Source: Leptolyngbya sp. FACHB-261
GTDB taxonomy: Bacteria > Cyanobacteriota > Cyanobacteriia > FACHB-261
Assembly (NCBI RefSeq): GCF_014696065.1
Contig: NZ_JACJPL010000018.1
Coordinates: 372,001 to 436,000 of the forward strand
Direction: 5' to 3'
DNA: 64,000 nucleotides
This document shows positions 45,767-53,790 of the stretch, one piece after another. The notes beneath the pieces were generated by a model that made no database searches, had not been told where the DNA came from, and saw only the letters and a program-made list of their open reading frames with translations. The translations under genes were made by a program, and so were the position numbers. Positions within the stretch are counted from its first letter, which is position 1; every line of letters starts with the position of its first letter.

Positions 45767-45973
45767 ATGACTTCCTCTAAAACTGGCAATGTAACGTCCC
45801 GCTTTTCTGCTCAAGTCGACCGGATTCGCCGCTATTTTGGCGGTTCAACTAAAAGCAAGCGCCAGCGCTTTGTGTTTGAGAGAACGCCCTTTTGGTCTGA
45901 ATGCGCTGAAGATTTCACCGTAGGCGTTAGCTGGGGCTGCTGCTTCAAAGAACGCTCTAGTGAGCGGTACTAA
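45767..45973 (+). CDS. Small basic hypothetical protein, 68 residues
   Basis: The reading MTSSKTGNVTSRFSAQVDRI, then KSKRQRFVFERTPFWSECAE and VGVSWGCCFKERSSERY gives a basic protein with three cysteines. No known family. It has its own upstream AT-rich region and is followed by a strong terminator, which favours a real, separately transcribed gene. No membrane or export signal. Confidence 0.5.
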   Translation: MTSSKTGNVTSRFSAQVDRIRRYFGGSTKSKRQRFVFERTPFWSECAEDFTVGVSWGCCFKERSSERY

Positions 45974-46097
45974 TTAAGAAATTCGCTACCTGAACTCGCT
46001 AGAAACACGGGCCGAGTTAAGTTGAGTGCTAGTAATGCTGCAAAACTAGGACTCAACTTAACCCAAGAAGAACTGGCCCAAGAAGAACCGACCTAAG

Positions 46098-46146
46098 AAA
46101 ATACCCCCATTGCCGAGATGCTTAAGCAGTGGGGGTATTTCTTTTC
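46098..46146. terminator. Strong bidirectional terminator
   Basis: Stem aaatacccccattgc / gcagtgggggtattt with one mismatch, followed by CTTTTC on plus and flanked by A-rich sequence giving a T run on minus. It separates the small gene at 45767 from the convergent transglutaminase gene. Confidence 0.9.
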
Positions 46147-46166
46147 GGACTTCTGGATAGATGCAG

Positions 46167-48500
46167 TTAGCGGCTCTGGAGCCGCTTCAACCACTGACGT
46201 AAGGTTGCCAGATCAGGTTGCTGTCCGCCGTAGCGCCAGTTAGTGTAAGCACGAGAAATTGCTTCCGCTGCCTCAGCCTGAGCCGGTCGTTCACGTCGGA
46301 TCGCTGCCACGTATTCAGCAGGCGTTTGCGCAGGACGCTTGGGCAAGCCCCGCTCACCGAACCAGCGCACCATCTGCTGATAAACCCGCTCTATAGGAGA
46401 CAGCCGACGCAAGCGGCTGCGATGACGCAGCCAACCAAGACTTAGCCATAGGAGCCAAACAGCGAAGCCCAGGCCAACCAAGATCAAAACGCCCAGAATA
46501 GCGCCGCTCCAACCAAAGCTCGTGAACAGCAGCAGCAACCAGCCCAAAAATCGCCCGAGCAGAGCACTTGCCCCGCCAAAGATGTAACCCAGAAAGTCCA
46601 GCAAGGGCGGCGGCAACCAACCCGCGACCCAACGCCACAGAACCCGCAAGGGTCCGAAGGTTTCATCGCGATCTACAGAAGCGGGATAGAGATCATGGCC
46701 GGGGATGGGGTCAAAAGTAAACCAGCCGGCTCCCGGAAAGAACACTTCTACCAGCGCATAGGCATCGCTATTGCGAACCACATAAAAACCCGTGAAGGGA
46801 TTAAATTGACCCGGCGCAAAACCAGAGGCTAAGCGACAAGGAATGCCTAACGAGCGCAGCATCACTGCCAGCGTGGTCGAGAAATGATCAGGATAGCCAC
46901 CTTGATAAGTGAACAAAAACTCAGCTGCCAGATCGTCTTTGGGGTCGAAGTAGGGCAGGTCGGGTTGAACCGTGTAGTGCTGCTTGAGGTACTGAGTCAG
47001 GTACAGCGCTTTTTCATAGACCGAGTTCAAGGGCTTGGTAGAAGTTTTGAAAATCTCCTCGGCCCGAGCCTGAATACGCTCGATTGGTGTCGTCTCCGGC
47101 AGTTGCAGATAGTAGTCCTGCACCCGCTCCAGATAAATGGGAGAAATTCTAGACAGAGCTGTGCGATCCCGACGAGGAATATTAGAAATGACTGTGTAGG
47201 TCAGACCTTCAGGCAAGGCGACAGGCGAGCGCAAGCCGCCTTCTGGATCCAGAGCTAGTTTGCGCGTTGGAAAGTAGATGCGGCTGGGAACAGCCGCTGC
47301 GGGGATTAGGTTTGGCAGATTGGCCGCTAGCGTATAAGTCTGGATTACTTCCTCACCAACGCTTTGACCCAGAAAGCTACTGGCAGGGGGTGGCACTTCA
47401 AACTGGCTGCTCAGCTCGGGCCGATCGAGGGTAATCGTGTCGTCGTTGCGTGAGATCTCCCAGCCATCGCCGGTATAGCGATCAAAGGCTAAGACCCGCC
47501 AAAAGGTTTCCGCTTGGGAGCGCACGCGCAGCACGACTTTGGGGGTGAGTTGGCCTCGCAGGTTCTGATTCATGCGGCTGTTGAAGCCGTAGTAGAACTC
47601 GCCGTCCATCTTGCCTGGTCCTTTGGCCTGGCTCTGTTGGCCTTGGCCTGAGCCAGGACCGTTGCCATTCCCTTCACCGGTTTGCTCGTCGAGGCTCTCG
47701 CCCCCGCGTGTGTAACCCTGATTCAAAATCCGAGTTTGATCAAAGCGGCCTTGGAACTCAATCGGGGCACTGACCGGCAGTGAACGCAACTGAAAGCCTG
47801 GTAGACGCGGCAGACAAGCAAAGATCACTAGGCCCAGCAACACGGAGGCCCCTAGCACCAAGGCCAATTGCTTTAGCGACAGACCCAATAGAGTTGTCCA
47901 GGAAGAACGCTGGGCTGGTTTTGCCTTGAAGGAGGGCAGGGACGAGGGCAAGCCTAGACGGGAGCGGTAGTCCAGCACCAGCACCGGCAGTGCCAGCACT
48001 AGAAATAGAATCAGCCACAAGCCGAAGACGAGCGTTTCCGAGAGGGTGCCCGCCACGCCCAACAGAATCAGACCGATCACCGCTGAGTAGCCGAGGTCTT
48101 TGCGGCGCGGCAGGTCGAAGCTGTGTAACACCTGGAGCTGAATCAGAAGTTGAGCCAGCAGAATGCGAGCGTCTTCCTGCTGCACTAACGCCCTCAGAAA
48201 GACGACTAGCATGGCAATCATGCCGATGGCGATGCAGAACTTGACCAGCAGGTTGCGGTCCCGCCTGCGGTAATAGCTCCAGGTTGCGCCTATGACACTG
48301 AGCGGGATCGCCCAGAGGCTAGTGGTGGTGCCCAGGACGGTATCGGTGGCGGCAATACCGACTAACACCAGGGCCTGCACCAGGATCCTTAAAGGAATGG
48401 ATTCCTCGGTAGCAAGGGCAGGCGCGGCCTCCCACTGCTGCTGCCACAAGTCCTTGAAGCTGGGTCTTTTGCGGGGGCGGTTGCCCAGATGGCTGACCAT
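46167..48500 (-). CDS. TgpA-type transmembrane transglutaminase-like protein
   Basis: The protein has 777 residues. DUF3488 at the N-terminus gives about six transmembrane helices (to residue about 230). A transglutaminase-like core follows (about 470-620), with catalytic Cys in LGIPCRLASGF, His region VRNSDAYALVEVFF and Asp region WFTFDPIPGHD. One more hydrophobic segment (about 665-705) leads to a DUF4129-like cytoplasmic tail (QTPAEYVAAIRRERPAQAEA). Pseudomonas TgpA is essential, with an external active site, but its substrate is unknown. The canonical His appears replaced by a DAY/E arrangement (SDAYALVEVF): Asp-Ala-Tyr instead of the common D/S-H-A-W, which could impair the triad. Confidence 0.88.
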   Translation of the reverse strand: MVSHLGNRPRKRPSFKDLWQQQWEAAPALATEESIPLRILVQALVLVGIAATDTVLGTTTSLWAIPLSVIGATWSYYRRRDRNLLVKFCIAIGMIAMLVVFLRALVQQEDARILLAQLLIQLQVLHSFDLPRRKDLGYSAVIGLILLGVAGTLSETLVFGLWLILFLVLALPVLVLDYRSRLGLPSSLPSFKAKPAQRSSWTTLLGLSLKQLALVLGASVLLGLVIFACLPRLPGFQLRSLPVSAPIEFQGRFDQTRILNQGYTRGGESLDEQTGEGNGNGPGSGQGQQSQAKGPGKMDGEFYYGFNSRMNQNLRGQLTPKVVLRVRSQAETFWRVLAFDRYTGDGWEISRNDDTITLDRPELSSQFEVPPPASSFLGQSVGEEVIQTYTLAANLPNLIPAAAVPSRIYFPTRKLALDPEGGLRSPVALPEGLTYTVISNIPRRDRTALSRISPIYLERVQDYYLQLPETTPIERIQARAEEIFKTSTKPLNSVYEKALYLTQYLKQHYTVQPDLPYFDPKDDLAAEFLFTYQGGYPDHFSTTLAVMLRSLGIPCRLASGFAPGQFNPFTGFYVVRNSDAYALVEVFFPGAGWFTFDPIPGHDLYPASVDRDETFGPLRVLWRWVAGWLPPPLLDFLGYIFGGASALLGRFLGWLLLLFTSFGWSGAILGVLILVGLGFAVWLLWLSLGWLRHRSRLRRLSPIERVYQQMVRWFGERGLPKRPAQTPAEYVAAIRRERPAQAEAAEAISRAYTNWRYGGQQPDLATLRQWLKRLQSR

Positions 48501-48547
48501 AGTGTTAGTGCTGGCAGATCACCCCACCATTGTGCCCAAGCAGGCTG

Positions 48548-48928
48548 TCACTGTAGGCCTGTGCAAATGAGAACCGAGCTTGAGGCTTGTAACTTTAGTT
48601 CGGCTTGGCGTTGCAGCCACAGGCAGCGCCAGTGATCAACCACCACTTTTGGATAACTAAAGCGCTGGCATTCTTGGCGAATTACCTGCCCCAACCAGTC
48701 GAGAACGCGCGAGTCGGTGCAGGATTGAATGCTGCGGGCACAAGCGTCAGCCCAAGCGGCAAATACTCGGTAGCTAATGAATTGCCCACCTCGGTCAGCT
48801 CGATGAACAAACAGTTGATGCGGCCAATGTTCAATGCGGCAAATAAGGGATTGGGGAATGCCAAGAAACTGGGCAATTTGCGCAAGGGAAATGCAAAGCT
48901 GCGGTTGCAACACTTGGGTTAAGTGCAT
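48548..48928 (-). CDS. Small HTH-like protein, paralogue 2
   Basis: The protein has 126 residues from ATG 48928 (MHLTQVLQPQLCISLAQIAQ). It differs from paralogue 1 (12098..12463) at only a few positions over the first 55 residues; both share ICRIEHWPHQLFVHR and DRGGQF, then LDWLGQVIR and ECQRF. The C-terminal tail diverges. An earlier ATG at 49120 would extend the frame through the conserved leader. The helix-turn-helix reading (SLAQIAQFLGIPQSLICRI) is inference. It lies 48 bases downstream of the transglutaminase gene's start on the opposite side, i.e. upstream of it on the same strand. Confidence 0.7.
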   Translation of the reverse strand: MHLTQVLQPQLCISLAQIAQFLGIPQSLICRIEHWPHQLFVHRADRGGQFISYRVFAAWADACARSIQSCTDSRVLDWLGQVIRQECQRFSYPKVVVDHWRCLWLQRQAELKLQASSSVLICTGLQ

Positions 48929-49142
48929 AGCAGAGGCTTCCAAAAATCTTTTATGGGCTAGTTTTGTGGGCTTGAGGGAGGAGGCAATTCGCCCACAAGC
49001 AGCGAATCGCCTCAACAGGTAGCCACGACCCGCCCTGCCCCTGAAGAAGGGCCAGTGATGGTCGATGTTACACTTCCCACCAGCCGCCAGATTGATTAAA
49101 GCAATCTGGGGGTCAGTCATCTGGAGTCTGTTAGGGCTCCAG
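48929..49142 (-). promoter_or_regulatory. Candidate structured leader, copy 2
   Basis: The leader shows hairpins equivalent to those at 11865..12097: 49121..49142 (ctggag arms), 49087..49109 (ccagattg / caatctgg), about 49037..49052 (gccct/aggggc-like) and 48981..49013 (gaggc-attcgc / gcgaat-gcctc). Two stems differ from copy 1 by paired changes (ggttg/caacc versus gattg/caatc; ggggc/gcccc versus gaggc/gcctc). The region is also open in the gene's frame. Confidence 0.5.
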
Positions 49143-49343
49143 GTGGCGCTAGGGGCAGTGACTACTTAGGCTCAGAGAGTAATCGAGTCGTAGGAAACCT
49201 GTCAAGCCTTTGTGTTAACTTTTTTCGATTGGCTTTTGGAGCGTGAGAGCTTTCAGTAGTTCCTGAAATAATTACTTCAGAGGGAAACCGGTAGAGTTCG
49301 CGCTTGTAATGTTTTCTAGTTAGTTAGGCGTTTCGGTCAAGCG

Positions 49344-49931
49344 TTAAAGATTACTCTTCAACACTTGTTCAACCGTCAGATTTAGCTCTGGAAAGGTTTG
49401 AGATTGGATTTCCTCAGAACCCACAAATTCTGCGGGTTCGTACCAATCATCGACGAACGTGAGCACAGTGATTTTAGAAATTAGCGGATCTACAATCCAG
49501 TATTCGGCAATGCCCAAGACGTTGTATTCAGCATGTTTGGCTCGGTAGTCCGTTTTTTTGGTTGATTCGCTAACCACCTCCACAACTAACAGAGGTGAAG
49601 GTTCGTTCAGATCAATCACGGCTTCACGATTTTGCAGACCGCGCCATTGCTCTAAAGAAATTACAACAACATCGGGAATGCGGACGGTGTCCCAGCGATT
49701 ACCACGGGGGGAACGAACGCCGACTACAGACTGAAGGGCAACCCACTCCCGCCCCAAACGAGCAATCTCAGCATCAAAGCTCCGCTCTAGGAATTTGAGA
49801 ATTGCACCATGCTTCCCACTCCCCAGGCTCATCGGAATTAGCTCTCCGTTGACCAGTTCATACTGGGTATCGGTGCCATCATCATGCTTCAGGTACTCTG
49901 CGAAGGTGAGCCGATTGGTGGTGAGGGCCAT
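49344..49931 (-). CDS. Uma2-family (DUF820) putative endonuclease
   Basis: The protein has 195 residues. PD-(D/E)xK-type fold: [77 protein letters not shown]. The acidic residue of RIPDV and the E-x-V...K block form the expected active site. Uma2 proteins are very abundant in cyanobacteria and their function is not established. Single gene. Confidence 0.92.
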   Translation of the reverse strand: MALTTNRLTFAEYLKHDDGTDTQYELVNGELIPMSLGSGKHGAILKFLERSFDAEIARLGREWVALQSVVGVRSPRGNRWDTVRIPDVVVISLEQWRGLQNREAVIDLNEPSPLLVVEVVSESTKKTDYRAKHAEYNVLGIAEYWIVDPLISKITVLTFVDDWYEPAEFVGSEEIQSQTFPELNLTVEQVLKSNL

Positions 49932-50107
49932 GACGAAGTGGAGATGTTGGCTTGTCTCAAGTCTAGCCTTTGAAGAACAGGCTGCATCAATACATAGTTT
50001 TCTATTAGGTCGGTAGAGTTGTTAGCTTCATGATTTATTTCTCGCTTGGCCTCTAATTCAGCTGTCTGAGCAATTGCGCTCAAGAACTCTTCTGTCCCCT
50101 AGATTTC

Positions 50108-50743
50108 CTAGTTTCCTTCCGACTCACGATGTTTGTCTAAGTTCTGAGCTTGTAGCCTTTTCAAGAGAATCTCACGAGCAGTTACCTGAAAACCTTGGGG
50201 GGCTCGCTGAAGACTGCGCCAGTGTCGAATTAAAACCGCGAAAGAATTAATTCCTCTGAGGGCAAACCAAACCAACCAGTGAATCAACTTCAGAGTCGTG
50301 AATATTGAGGGCCGGGTGAACCACTCGTGAACAGCGACCCGTGCCTCATCGAAATAAGCCTCATATTCTTCCACAAGCGGAGCATCATGAAAAGCAGTTG
50401 CATTAATGCCATGAATACCACTGACCTGATGGGGCCCGATCTGAATTCGTTCTAAGCAGGCAACTTCAACATGATATAGGTCGTGATAAAAAGTCCACTG
50501 CTCGCCCAGCTTAAACGTTGTTATTCCAGTACAGCCCAGGCTCTTTTTGATGCGTCTGGCAAAATCCCAGTACATTAGTGAAAGTCTGATTTTATCCCAC
50601 AGAACAGGAGCAACGGGATGACCCGAAGAACTTTGGGGAATTGATTCCCGCATCTGGCAAAATTGCATGGGAGCACTGAAACAGAGGGATGTAGTTCGAA
50701 GAATTCGAGAATTGGTAGACACCCCTGAAGCACAAAGCCCCAC
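50108..50743 (-). CDS. Hypothetical protein, up to 211 residues
   Basis: The family is unknown to me. The first 55 residues look unlike a mature N-terminus; Met 31 (50653) or Met 57 (50575, MYWDFARRIKKSLGCTGITT) may be the true start. The core has many aromatic and His residues (FYHDLYHVEVACLERIQIGP, GIHGINATAFHDAPLVEEYE) and one hydrophobic helix near LKLIHWLVWFALRGINSFAV, so it could be a membrane-attached protein. No operon context. Confidence 0.55.
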   Translation of the reverse strand: MGLCASGVSTNSRILRTTSLCFSAPMQFCQMRESIPQSSSGHPVAPVLWDKIRLSLMYWDFARRIKKSLGCTGITTFKLGEQWTFYHDLYHVEVACLERIQIGPHQVSGIHGINATAFHDAPLVEEYEAYFDEARVAVHEWFTRPSIFTTLKLIHWLVWFALRGINSFAVLIRHWRSLQRAPQGFQVTAREILLKRLQAQNLDKHRESEGN

Positions 50744-50831
50744 CAGCCCCCAAAGGCAAAAGAAGACTTGTGATCTCTAATAGTTCAAATATCGAAAATA
50801 GAGCCCACGTCAGCAGGCAAACAATATACAC

Positions 50832-51204
50832 CTAAAACATAATTTCAACGACAAGCTACTGAAATTAGTACAACTCAGATAACCTCTAGAGCTTGTCTGG
50901 ATCTTGGTTAGTTTGCAGAAAAACCACTTTCAAAAGTGCCCTAAGCAAAGATCCGATTACCAAACAGTGACTATAAACTGCCAAACCATCGTTCAGTGGC
51001 ACTCGTTCTAGATATCAGGTACCGGATACTCAGTACGGGATGCCCACTCGCTTCTGCAATGCTACTTTTTGTGTACACAGATCTGGGCTCTATCTTTAGG
51101 TAGAGATCGACCTATTTACTTGAGTTTTTATGCCTGTTTTAGCGATGTTTCAATAACGTGGTTTAAACCCCAAAAAGATTATCCGGGTTTCAGTTTTTAA
51201 CCTT
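50832..51204. other. Intergenic region without a recognised gene
   Basis: AT-rich sequence between the 50108 gene and the HAD gene's terminator. No frame or repeat stands out. Confidence 0.4.
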
Positions 51205-51239
51205 GTATAAAAATAGAATGCCTAAAATTTTAGGCATTC
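51205..51239 (-). terminator. Terminator after the HAD gene
   Basis: Perfect 24-base palindrome gaatgcctaaaa/ttttaggcattc at 51216..51239, followed on the minus strand by TATTTTTATA. It lies 24 bases past the HAD gene stop. Confidence 0.8.
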
Positions 51240-51262
51240 AAGGCATAGCACTACAGTTGCTT

Positions 51263-51883
51263 TTAGCTGACGCGCAATTGCTCCAAATCGCGCCTCAGTT
51301 CTGCTGTGTCACGATACAGCAGGGCCTGAAAACCAAGTTGCTCAGCTGCATCCACATTGACCTGTCGGTCATCCACGAAAATGCATTGCGCTGCAGGACG
51401 ATTCGCTAAGTCCAAAACCGCTTGAAAAGCAGCAGGTTCTGGCTTGCGATGACGAATATCGCAGGAAACAACGTATTTCTCAAAAAAACGGTCGAGTTTC
51501 AGTTTGCGTCGGGCAATTTCATACCAATTGGGATAGTTAGATAGCACCCACAAGGGATAGCCCTGATCAACCAATTCAGTCAACAAACTTTCCATGCCAG
51601 GCATAAAGTCAAATGCATCTGTGTAGGCCGTGACCAACGCCTCCGGTGCATCTAAAGTGCGCCCACTTTCAGGGTGGAAAAAGTTCGCTAAAAATTCGGC
51701 TTCTGACCGCAGGCCCCGCTCAAACTCTACCCAGATAGTCGGATGCTTCAAAGCTAGTAGTTCTTGAAAGCTCACACCCAGGTGGGCAGGTAGCACCTCA
51801 TAAAAGGGATCTACCACCACAGTTCCCATCAAATCAAAAACAAACAATGTGTCAGTTGCTACCAAAGTCTTACCGCGCTTCAC
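51263..51883 (-). CDS. HAD-superfamily hydrolase with altered motif I
   Basis: The protein has 206 residues: cap-I HAD fold with the nucleophile Asp in FVFDLMGTVVVD, motif II Ser in WVLSNYPNW, motif III Lys in RHRKPEPAAF and motif IV CIFVDDRQVNVDAA. Motif I is DxMGT instead of DxDGT, so the general acid/base Asp two residues after the nucleophile is missing. Phosphatases keep this Asp, while dehalogenases and phosphonatases do not. Substrate unknown. It is divergent from the ABC exporter genes. Confidence 0.85.
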   Translation of the reverse strand: MKRGKTLVATDTLFVFDLMGTVVVDPFYEVLPAHLGVSFQELLALKHPTIWVEFERGLRSEAEFLANFFHPESGRTLDAPEALVTAYTDAFDFMPGMESLLTELVDQGYPLWVLSNYPNWYEIARRKLKLDRFFEKYVVSCDIRHRKPEPAAFQAVLDLANRPAAQCIFVDDRQVNVDAAEQLGFQALLYRDTAELRRDLEQLRVS

Positions 51884-51938
51884 GAGGTGTTACCTTCTAT
51901 ATGCTGTACGAGCCGGGTTCCTATTGAGTGGGGGCTGA

Positions 51939-52925
51939 ATGATTGAAGCTGAGTCCTTGAGCAAGGTCTATGGCACCGCCACTGCCCTGTCAAATGTAAG
52001 CTTCCGGGTTGAACCGGGCGAGATTCTCGGTTTTCTAGGACCCAATGGGGCAGGCAAAACCACGACCATGCGGATTTTGGCTGGCTACCTGAGCGCCAGC
52101 AGTGGCACGGCCCAGGTTGCAGGCTTTGATGTCCACAAGCAGTCAATGGCAGTACGCCAGTCTATTGGCTATCTACCCGAGCAACCACCGCTATATCCCG
52201 ACATGACGGTCCAAGACTTTCTGGACTTTGTGGCGCGCATTAAGCGGGTAGCGGCCAGAGAGCGAACGACCAAAGTTCAGCAAGCTCTAGAGCGCTGCAA
52301 CCTCACAGGGGTTCGTCGCACCCTGATTCGCAAACTCTCCAAAGGCTTCAAGCAACGGGTGGGAATCGCTCAGGCGCTAGTCCACGACCCACCCGTGATT
52401 ATTTTGGACGAGCCTACCGTAGGGCTTGATCCCAAGCAGATCAGTGATGTGCGCAATCTGATCAAGTCCCTAGCGGGCAGCCACACGATTATTCTTTCGA
52501 CCCACATCCTGCCGGAAGTCAGCGCCACCTGTAACCGCGTCGCCATTATCAATCAGGGCCGTATCGTTGCCACTGACACTCCCGAAGGGCTAACTGCTCG
52601 TCTCAGCAGCGGCGAGCGTCTAGAACTGGAAGTCTCTGGTGATGCTGAGGCTGTGGCTAGCTGCCTGCAGCAGGTACCCGAACTGCGCTCGTGGCACAGT
52701 GAACCCCAGCGCAACGGTCATCTTGTCCTAACGATCACTGGCGAAGCAGGTCAGGAACTCAGCCCCAGAGTCGCAGCCACCCTGATTCAACACGGCTTCA
52801 GCTTGTACGAACTGCGCCGCAGCCAAGAGAGCTTAGAGGATGTTTTCCTCAAGCTCACCACCCAGGATGTGAGTGAGACCAAAGAATCAGAAGCCTCTGA
52901 GCAGCCTATTGCCGTAGAAGATTGA
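51939..52925 (+). CDS. ABC exporter ATPase (GldA-like)
   Basis: The protein has 328 residues. Walker A GPNGAGKTTTMR, signature LSKGFKQRVGIAQ, Walker B VIILDEPTVGLDP, and H-loop STHIL are intact. A C-terminal extension after about 220 fits the GldA/CcmA-type DUF4162 region. It overlaps the permease gene by 4 bases. Together with the next two genes it resembles the GldA-GldF-GldG set. Confidence 0.93.
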   Translation: MIEAESLSKVYGTATALSNVSFRVEPGEILGFLGPNGAGKTTTMRILAGYLSASSGTAQVAGFDVHKQSMAVRQSIGYLPEQPPLYPDMTVQDFLDFVARIKRVAARERTTKVQQALERCNLTGVRRTLIRKLSKGFKQRVGIAQALVHDPPVIILDEPTVGLDPKQISDVRNLIKSLAGSHTIILSTHILPEVSATCNRVAIINQGRIVATDTPEGLTARLSSGERLELEVSGDAEAVASCLQQVPELRSWHSEPQRNGHLVLTITGEAGQELSPRVAATLIQHGFSLYELRRSQESLEDVFLKLTTQDVSETKESEASEQPIAVED

Positions 52926-53779
52926 TGAGTGCCGACATGACAGGGACATTACCAAAGACAAGGCGAACAATGCCAGGCCAAGGATTTTTATCCAGCGTCA
53001 TTGCGATCTATCGTCGCGAATTGCAGTCTTATTTCGGCTCGCCTCTAGCCTATTTAGTGGCCGCTATTTTCTGGCTCCTGGCTGGCTTTTTCTTCACTTC
53101 CCTTCTGTTTAACCTTCTACAGAATGCTTCTCTGGCGGACCAACAAGCCCAGGCCAGTGGTGCTGCTGGCCCCAGTTACGATATGGCTTTGATTTTGGTC
53201 CAGCAGTTTGTCTCCGTGCTGGGCACGGTTTCGCTGTTTATTCTGCCGTTGTTATCGATGGGACTCTACGCCGAAGAACGCCGTCGCGGCACGCTGGAAT
53301 TGTTAGCAACCTCACCCATCAGCAGCTTTGCCGTCGCTTTTGGCAAATGGCTGGCCGCCCTGACTTTTTATATTGGCCTGCTCCTACCGCTGCTGGTCTA
53401 CGAAGGGATCGCGCTTAACGGTGCGGAGCCAGCCGCCAACCCGGTCCTCGTGCTGCTAGCCCACTTGGGTTTAGTGCTGCTAGCGGCAGTGATTCTGTCA
53501 CTGGGCCTGTGCTTGTCAGCGCTCACCGAGAGCACTTTGCTGGCAGCAGTGGCTACCTTCGGCGTCGTTCTGTTTTTGCAACTGGCCGATGCAGCAGCCG
53601 AAAGCTTGGGCGGGCCGGTGGGCGCTATCTTGCGTGGTGTATCGATCTTGACGCCCTTCAACGACTTAACGCTCGGCATTGTCACCACCAGCGGCTTGGT
53701 CTGGTTTGCCAGCTTGATCGTGTTGGGTTGGTTTCTGACGGTTCAGGTTGTTGATGGTCTGCGCTTTCAGCGCGGCTAG
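52922..53779 (+). CDS. ABC-2 type permease (GldF-like)
   Basis: The protein has 285 residues with about six transmembrane helices. Starts near VIAIYRRELQSYFGSPLAYL, and the family motif MGLYAEERRRGTLELLATSP follows. It is the membrane partner of the preceding ATPase (4-base overlap). The exported substrate is unknown; in Bacteroidetes the Gld version is linked to gliding, but the same set is common in cyanobacteria without that role shown. Confidence 0.9.
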   Translation: MMSADMTGTLPKTRRTMPGQGFLSSVIAIYRRELQSYFGSPLAYLVAAIFWLLAGFFFTSLLFNLLQNASLADQQAQASGAAGPSYDMALILVQQFVSVLGTVSLFILPLLSMGLYAEERRRGTLELLATSPISSFAVAFGKWLAALTFYIGLLLPLLVYEGIALNGAEPAANPVLVLLAHLGLVLLAAVILSLGLCLSALTESTLLAAVATFGVVLFLQLADAAAESLGGPVGAILRGVSILTPFNDLTLGIVTTSGLVWFASLIVLGWFLTVQVVDGLRFQRG

Positions 53780-53790
53780 GCGGAGGAGTC

